NCBI GenBank assembly: GCA_033578915.1
Contig: JAVQWQ010000134.1
Location: forward strand, 1-6,360
Reading direction: 5' to 3'
DNA from: UBA7692 sp033578915
GTDB taxonomy: Bacteria; Bacteroidota; Bacteroidia; Chitinophagales; LD1
DNA: 6,360 nt
In this document: positions 1-4,013 of the stretch, piece after piece
How positions within the stretch are numbered: position 1 is the stretch's first letter
Layout of the letters: the number at the start of each line of letters is the position of its first letter
Notes under the pieces: generated by a model
The model's database searches: none
Told to the model about the DNA's origin: nothing
What the model saw: only the letters and a program-made list of their open reading frames with translations
Program-made: the position numbers and the translations under genes

Positions 1-130
1 GCTGCGCTTCGACAGGCTCAGCGACCGGGCAGCGCGGTCGCGGCGGAAGCGACAGCGTACCCCGTAGCAGCCCGGCCCCTGCGGCCGAGACCCTGAGCGA
101 AGCGAAGGCCGAGGCCGCAGGGGACACCCC
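1..130. repeat. G+C-rich extragenic repeat block with nested inverted repeats
   Basis: By hand count about 98 of 130 bases are G or C, against a clearly AT-rich background immediately after it. Three inverted structures are visible. CCCCTGCGGCC at 76-86 pairs perfectly with GGCCGCAGGGG at 113-123 (11 bp, 26-nt loop). GCGACC at 21-26 pairs with GGTCGC at 36-41. CTTCGACAGGCTCAG at 7-21 is an imperfect inverted partner of CTGAGCGAAGCGAAG at 93-107: both have the form CTGAGC-N4-CGAAG when read in the same sense, with 11 of 15 positions matching. No convincing reading frame covers the block. From general knowledge, strings of the CTTCGACAGGCTCAG / CTGAGC..CGAAG kind recur between genes in many Bacteroidota genomes, so a dispersed non-coding repeat is the best reading. 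It may continue left of the window, and its function is unknown. Confidence 0.6.
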
Positions 131-235
131 CAGAATATAATTATTCAAAACAATTCATTCTCAGCCCCAGAGGCTCAATATTTATTCGACTCAACACACG
201 ATTCGGAATTTATGATTTATTGCGTAACGTTGTGC

Positions 236-240
236 AAGGA
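236..240 (+). promoter_or_regulatory. Ribosome binding site of murB
   Basis: AAGGA lies 8 nt before the ATG at 249, which is good Shine-Dalgarno spacing. It supports the ATG at 249 over the out-of-frame ATG a few bases upstream at 243-245, which runs straight into a TAG. A visible Shine-Dalgarno sequence is worth noting because the other two complete genes in this window do not show one. Confidence 0.5.
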
Positions 241-248
241 TAATGTAG

Positions 249-1277
249 ATGATTCAGGAAAACTTTTCACTGCGCGCGTTGAACACGTTTGGCATTGAAG
301 CGCACGCTCGTTTTTACGCTCCTTTTTATAAGGTTGAAGGCTTGCTGGAACTGTTGAACTTTGTCAGAGCCAATAGGCTGCCTCTGCTGGTTTTGGGGGG
401 AGGAAGCAACGTTCTTTTTACAAAAGATTTTGACGGAGTAGTTCTTCACAACCGAATTAGCGGAAAACGAATAGTGCAAGAAGAGGATGAATGGGTATGG
501 ATAGAAGCGGCCGCAGGTGAAAACTGGCACGAGCTGGTGATGTGGACTATTGATCATGAACTTGGCGGGCTGGAAAATCTCTCTTTGATTCCGGGATATG
601 CCGGGGCAGCGCCTATTCAAAACATAGGGGCCTACGGGGTTGAACTAAAAGAGGTTTTTCACAGCCTTGAGGCTGTGGAAATCTCTACGGGTAAGATATT
701 TTCCTTTACGGCCGCAGAGTGTCGTTTTGGTTATCGCGACAGCGTATTTAAACGAGAAGGTAGAAATCAATTTATTATCACCAACATCACATTGAGGCTG
801 CAAAATATGCGATGTGGTAAACCTTACCACTACAGAGTGGAATACGGAGACATCGCCAAACAACTCGAAGTAATGGGTGTTCAGCAGCTATCGCCAAGAG
901 CGGTGAGCGAAGCAATTATCGCGATAAGGCGTTCAAAGTTGCCCGACCCTAGTGAATTAGGCAATGCCGGAAGTTTTTTTAAAAACCCTTTGGTGAGTGC
1001 AGCGCATTACGCGCAAATTGTGGCGGAATACGGACAAACACCCCACTATCCTGCAGAGGATGGCAAAGTAAAAATTCCTGCCGCTTGGCTCATAGAAAAG
1101 TGCGGGTGGAAAGGAAAGCGTGTGGGGAATACTGGTTCGCATAGCCGTCAAGCATTGGTGCTTGTGAATTACGGAGGAGCTACGGGAAAAGAAATATGGG
1201 AATGCGCCTTGCAAATACAGCAGAGCGTTAAAGAAAAATTTGGTATAGCATTAGAGCCGGAGGTTAATGTGTATTGA
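249..1277 (+). CDS. murB: UDP-N-acetylenolpyruvoylglucosamine reductase (MurB, type I)
   Basis: MurB is a cytoplasmic FAD enzyme that uses NADPH to reduce UDP-GlcNAc-enolpyruvate to UDP-N-acetylmuramate, the second committed step of peptidoglycan precursor synthesis. The 342-residue product matches the usual length of the E. coli-type enzyme. An N-terminal FAD-binding domain (about residues 15-185) contains the GGGSN flavin motif at 50-54, the IPGYAGAAPIQNIGAYG segment at 114-130, and GYRDS with the expected catalytic Arg163. The MurB C-terminal domain (about 205-340) carries NAGSFFKNP, whose Ser242 corresponds to the proton-donating serine, and LEPEV near the end, whose Glu338 fits the catalytic glutamate. 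Tyr199 in EYGD matches the substrate-covering tyrosine loop of type I enzymes. The ATG at 249 is chosen because of AAGGA at 236-240 and because homology starts at once (FSLRALNTFG). The gene stands alone here, not in a division and cell wall cluster. No truncation or frameshift is seen, so it should be active. Confidence 0.97.
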   Translation: MIQENFSLRALNTFGIEAHARFYAPFYKVEGLLELLNFVRANRLPLLVLGGGSNVLFTKDFDGVVLHNRISGKRIVQEEDEWVWIEAAAGENWHELVMWTIDHELGGLENLSLIPGYAGAAPIQNIGAYGVELKEVFHSLEAVEISTGKIFSFTAAECRFGYRDSVFKREGRNQFIITNITLRLQNMRCGKPYHYRVEYGDIAKQLEVMGVQQLSPRAVSEAIIAIRRSKLPDPSELGNAGSFFKNPLVSAAHYAQIVAEYGQTPHYPAEDGKVKIPAAWLIEKCGWKGKRVGNTGSHSRQALVLVNYGGATGKEIWECALQIQQSVKEKFGIALEPEVNVY

Positions 1278-1297
1278 CAACGGTTTGAAGAAGGGAT

Positions 1298-1328
1298 AAA
1301 AAAAACCCCGATGGTGTTTGCATCGGGG
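1298..1328 (-). terminator. Rho-independent terminator reading on the minus strand
   Basis: CCCCGATG (1306-1313) and CATCGGGG (1321-1328) form a perfect 8-bp stem with a 7-nt loop. On the minus strand the stem is followed directly by eight U residues (the A-run at 1298-1305). On the plus strand the hairpin is followed by CCGTTACC with no U-run, so it is a poor terminator for murB. No protein gene on the minus strand lies between here and the convergent terminator near 3963. The signal therefore either ends a short non-coding transcript starting in this gap or blocks antisense transcription into murB. Confidence 0.8.
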
Positions 1329-1366
1329 CCGTTACCATATGTTGAATTATGGCAACAAATCAACAG
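1298..1366 (-). ncRNA. Candidate small RNA, about 70 nt, two hairpins, unknown function
   Basis: Read on the minus strand, a TAGCTTTG box (1379-1372) is followed by a short leader. Next comes a 9-bp hairpin formed by GTTGCCATA (1356-1348) and TATGGTAAC (1339-1331) around the 8-nt loop ATTCAACA, and then the terminator hairpin with eight U residues. One pair of the first stem is a G-U wobble on the minus-strand RNA but an A-C mismatch on the plus strand. Stem stability and the U-run therefore both point to minus-strand transcription. The 5' end near 1366 is inferred from the usual distance to a Bacteroidota -7 box, and the 3' end is taken at the end of the U-run. I do not recognise the family. 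It could instead be only an antisense-blocking terminator beside an incidental hairpin. Confidence 0.42.
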
Positions 1367-1371
1367 CAATG

Positions 1372-1379
1372 CAAAGCTA
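1372..1379 (-). promoter_or_regulatory. Putative Bacteroidota -7 promoter box (TAGCTTTG)
   Basis: On the minus strand this is an exact match to TAnnTTTG, the -7 element known for the primary sigma factor of Bacteroidota. It lies about 70 nt before the minus-strand terminator. A matching -33 TTG is not present at the expected spacing (the region reads TGG), so the promoter is incomplete by consensus and may be weak or accidental. Confidence 0.35.
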
Positions 1380-1430
1380 AAAACTTGGGTAAACCGACCA
1401 TCCTATTTAACACATAAACTTTTTGTTATT

Positions 1431-1446
1431 TTTTAATTAATTAAAA
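1431..1446. repeat. 16-bp perfect AT palindrome
   Basis: TTTTAATTAATTAAAA is identical to its own reverse complement. It sits about 100 bp before the DUF898 start, inside a strongly AT-rich gap. A dyad of this kind could bind a dimeric regulator, but perfect AT palindromes also arise by chance in DNA this AT-rich, so the operator reading is only a possibility. Confidence 0.4.
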
Positions 1447-1463
1447 GTCAAATTGTTAGAAAC

Positions 1464-1516
1464 AAAATTTTGAATGCATGAGATTTTTTTGTCAAAAATT
1501 TGCATTTAGATTTTTT
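1464..1516. repeat. Degenerate direct repeat upstream of the DUF898 gene
   Basis: Two copies (1464-1489 and 1495-1516) share the blocks AAAATTT, GCAT and AGATTTTTT in the same order, differing by a 4-base gap and one or two bases. The copies lie in tandem 30-80 bp before the ATG at 1548. They could be a duplicated promoter segment or paired protein-binding sites. The low complexity of the region lowers confidence. Confidence 0.35.
1470..1502 (+). promoter_or_regulatory. Weak promoter candidate for the DUF898 gene
   Basis: TTG at 1470-1472 and AAAATTTG at 1495-1502 resemble the Bacteroidota -33 TTG and -7 TAnnTTTG elements. The -7 box has one mismatch (A for the first T) and the spacer is 22 nt, slightly long. 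It would give a leader of roughly 35-40 nt before the ATG. In such AT-rich sequence this can occur by chance. Confidence 0.25.
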
Positions 1517-1547
1517 AAAATGTAATAAATTTTTATAAATTTACTAA

Positions 1548-2498
1548 ATGGAGAATTATCAACCTCTAAGATTCAAGTTTCACGGTTCGGGCGGCACGCT
1601 GTTCGAAATAATTTTTCTCAACCTTATTCTGATTGTCCTCACTCTTGGGATATATTATCCATGGGCAAGAGCTAAGATGATGCAGTACCTATATGGAGAG
1701 CTGGAGCTTGACCGCAGCCGCTTTCAATTTCATGGCACCGGAAAAGAAATGTTTCTGGGTTTTCTTAAATCCATTCTGGTGGTTGCGGTACTTTATGGCC
1801 TTTTGATGTTGATTCAGTTTGCCCCTAACACAACTATTATGCTCATCGCTTTAGCGGCTTATGCTGTGGGTATTGTTATCATTATCCCTATAGCGATACA
1901 TGGAACATTGCGCTACAGGATGAGCCGTACTTCTTATAAAGGGATACACTTTGGATACAGGGGCAACAGAAATGAATTTATAAAACTATTCGTTATAAAC
2001 ACGCTGCTTACGATTATCACGCTGGGCTTCTACGGCCCTTGGCAAACGGTGAACTTACGTAAATATATCATAAGCCATATCAGGCTTGGCAGTGTTTCTT
2101 TAGATTATGATGGCAGCGGCAAATCACTTTTTCTGCTGCACCTTAAAGGAATTATTTTAACTATAATCACTTTTGGCCTCTACTTTTTCATTTATATGAG
2201 AGACATATATCGCTTCAACATTAATCACATACTTGTTAAACAGAACGACACTTATTTCAGGGTAAAAACAGATATCAGCGCTGTACATATTTTTGTTGTT
2301 TTCCTTGCTACCTATGCTTCTTTGCTGACATTAGGGTTGGCTCTGCCATGGGTTATTATCTATAATTATCAGGTGTTCTTCGGCTCAATATCTATAGAGG
2401 CAGGTTTTGATACCAATCAACTTCTGCAAACAGAAGCCGAATATACCGATGCTACCGGTGAAGACCTAAGCGACATGCTGGATGTTGGCTTGGTGTAA
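1548..2498 (+). CDS. DUF898 (YjgN-like) multi-pass membrane protein
   Basis: A 316-residue hydrophobic protein matching the DUF898 family, whose E. coli member is the inner-membrane protein YjgN. The family's biochemical role is not known to me. About six membrane segments can be read: roughly residues 18-37, 70-91, 95-117, 145-162, 194-215 and 245-275. A short unit recurs: an F/Y-x-G motif (FHGSG at 11, FHGTG at 61, YRGN at 137, YDGSG at 187) and, in three of the four units, a TLGxY/PW-type motif ending a membrane helix (TLGIYYPWA 32-40, TLGFYGPW 158-165, TFGLYFF 208-214). A further TLGLALPW lies at 261-268. The last 30 residues are acidic and probably soluble. It is shorter than YjgN (about 400 residues by recollection). 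The ATG at 1548 fits the family's N-terminal F-x-F-x-G-S-G motif. No Shine-Dalgarno sequence is visible, only AT-rich sequence, which is common in Bacteroidota. The porin-like gene follows 128 bp downstream. Confidence 0.85.
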   Translation: MENYQPLRFKFHGSGGTLFEIIFLNLILIVLTLGIYYPWARAKMMQYLYGELELDRSRFQFHGTGKEMFLGFLKSILVVAVLYGLLMLIQFAPNTTIMLIALAAYAVGIVIIIPIAIHGTLRYRMSRTSYKGIHFGYRGNRNEFIKLFVINTLLTIITLGFYGPWQTVNLRKYIISHIRLGSVSLDYDGSGKSLFLLHLKGIILTIITFGLYFFIYMRDIYRFNINHILVKQNDTYFRVKTDISAVHIFVVFLATYASLLTLGLALPWVIIYNYQVFFGSISIEAGFDTNQLLQTEAEYTDATGEDLSDMLDVGLV

Positions 2499-2626
2499 AC
2501 AGCTAGAGAAATCGAATTTTAAAAATAATTAGAAGCTGATTATAATTAGAGTTGTAAGAAAAAAAGCTATTCCTGATTATATTTTTTCTATAGAATTGAA
2601 TCAATAACAATAATGAACCTACACAG

Positions 2627-3739
2627 ATGTTATATGAACAACCGCGAACAAGAAAAAGGTTGACTTTTATCCTCCAGATTCTTTTTTGCTTAACATATAT
2701 ATGCTCAACTGCTCAAGAAAGTAAAAAGAGCATTCCCATTAACATCAGCGGTTATGCGGAAGTTTATTACAACTACGATTTTGGGAATCCATCCGATGAT
2801 TACCGCCCGCGATTTATCTGTTCTTATAACCGCCATAACGAAATAAATATTAATCTGGCATATCTTAAAGCAGCATGGAATACGGAAAGATTACGGGCAA
2901 ACGTTGCTCTTATGACAGGCACTTATGCCAATGCGAATCTGGCAGACGAACCGGGTGTTTTGAAAAATATCTTCGAAGCCAACATAGGCATCAAGATCAG
3001 TAAAAAAAGTAATCTGTGGATAGATGCGGGCGTGTTCCCTTCTCACATCGGATTTGAAAGCGCCAGAGGGATGGATTGCGGAAGCCTCACACGCAGCATG
3101 CTCGCTGATAATTCTCCGTATTATGAAAGTGGAGTAAAAATAACCTATCAAGACAAAAGTGAAAAGTGGCTTGCAAGTGGATTGATTTTAAACGGCTGGC
3201 AGCGCATACAACGAGAGGCCGGCAACAGTCTTCCTGCTTTTGGCCACCAGATTACCTACCACCCCCACAAAACTATAACTATCAATAGCAGTTCTTACAT
3301 AGGAAGCGAAGGTACAGATGAGGAGCGAAGAATGCGCTATTATCACAATCTTTATATGAAATTTCAATTTTACCGTGAGTTCGAAATTACGCTTGGATTT
3401 GATATAGGTTTACAACAACGAAAAAAAGGCAGAAGTCAGCACGATGTTTGGTTTTCGCCTGTGTTGCTTTACAGTTTTAAACCAGCTAAAAATCTAAAAC
3501 TTTGCACCCGAATAGAATATTTCGATGATACAGAAGCTGTAATTGTTGAGAGTATGTCACCTTACGGATTTCAGACCCTTGGCTACTCAATAAATTTTGA
3601 TTACCAAATACAGCCCAACATGCTTTGGAGAATAGAAGGAAGAGGTTTTCTCGGAAGAGACAAAATATTTTTCATGAATGATAAACCGAGCAATCAAAAC
3701 TACTCGCTAACAACTGCTCTCATAGTTGCCTTTGATTGA
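2627..3739 (+). CDS. Outer-membrane beta-barrel protein, OmpL-like porin-2 family
   Basis: A 370-residue protein with a Sec-type signal peptide: basic RTRKR at residues 7-11, a hydrophobic core at about 12-27, and probable cleavage after STAQ near residue 30. The mature part shows alternating hydrophobic strands typical of a barrel, starting with ISGYAEVYYNYDF (40-52) and including NEININLAYLKAAW (71-84), LWIDAGVFPSHIGFE (130-144), the LADNSPYYESGVKITY segment (159-174) and a C-terminal strand ending LIVAFD. These features match the putative beta-barrel porin-2 (bbp2, OmpL-like) family common in Bacteroidota, where members are thought to be outer-membrane porins of undefined substrate. The ATG at 2627 gives a proper signal peptide; the ATG at 2613 is out of frame. 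No clear Shine-Dalgarno or promoter was found. It may be co-transcribed with the DUF898 gene, because no terminator is seen between them. The three mature cysteines (65, 151, 293) are slightly unusual for a porin. Confidence 0.8.
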   Translation: MLYEQPRTRKRLTFILQILFCLTYICSTAQESKKSIPINISGYAEVYYNYDFGNPSDDYRPRFICSYNRHNEININLAYLKAAWNTERLRANVALMTGTYANANLADEPGVLKNIFEANIGIKISKKSNLWIDAGVFPSHIGFESARGMDCGSLTRSMLADNSPYYESGVKITYQDKSEKWLASGLILNGWQRIQREAGNSLPAFGHQITYHPHKTITINSSSYIGSEGTDEERRMRYYHNLYMKFQFYREFEITLGFDIGLQQRKKGRSQHDVWFSPVLLYSFKPAKNLKLCTRIEYFDDTEAVIVESMSPYGFQTLGYSINFDYQIQPNMLWRIEGRGFLGRDKIFFMNDKPSNQNYSLTTALIVAFD

Positions 3740-3962
3740 TGCAAGAAAGCCGGATTTGCATTAACAAATAGCTTCTTTTTCTAAGGCATCTATTCCGTTT
3801 AGCAGCAGATAAAAAAATGTTGCAAATATTATGCCTATGCGTGTTGCGTGATTACTACGTAAAAAAGTATCTAATAAAATGTTCTGCGACAAGTATCAGT
3901 ATTTTATACAAACATATTTTGCGTAAAAATCAAAATTCAATTTTAAGAGTCAGAGGTAATTC

Positions 3963-3995
3963 AAAAAAAAGGCTGCCTTTTTGAGACAGCCTTTT
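3963..3995. terminator. Bidirectional Rho-independent terminator between convergent genes
   Basis: AAAAGGCTG (3967-3975) pairs with CAGCCTTTT (3987-3995) around an 11-nt loop. On the minus strand the stem runs into a U-run of eight (A-run at 3963-3970), a strong terminator 19 nt past the stop codon of the surface-protein gene at 4014. On the plus strand four U residues follow the G+C core, so it can also stop transcription from the porin-like gene, although that gene ends about 225 bp earlier. The 3740-3962 stretch before it is AT-rich and shows no gene or RNA that I can support. Confidence 0.85.
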
Positions 3996-4013
3996 CATGT
4001 TTATTTATGAGCT

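Noticed and set aside
225..232. TAACGTTG as a -7 promoter box for murB
   Set aside because: One mismatch and no TTG at the expected upstream distance; it would also leave a leader too short to place the AAGGA comfortably.
1169..1369. Minus-strand reading frame of 66 codons overlapping the end of murB and the hairpin region
   Set aside because: It is mostly antisense to a certain murB gene, starts with a TTG codon, has no recognisable domain and crosses the strong minus-strand terminator.
2526..2550. Two TAATTAGA copies 17 bp apart before the porin-like gene
   Set aside because: They are short and made of common AT-rich words, with no nearby promoter element to give the spacing meaning.
2591..2598. 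TAGAATTG as a -7 promoter box for the porin-like gene
   Set aside because: One mismatch to TAnnTTTG, and the nearest upstream TTG is about 36 nt away, far outside normal spacing.
3739..3771. Ten-codon frame whose ATG overlaps the porin-like stop codon (TGATG)
   Set aside because: The overlap looks like translational coupling, but a 10-residue product with no ribosome site or conservation evidence cannot be supported.
3932..3944. AAAATTCAATTTT near-palindrome in the convergent gap
   Set aside because: Short AT-only arms, no U-run or protein-gene context that would give it a role, and easily explained by composition.
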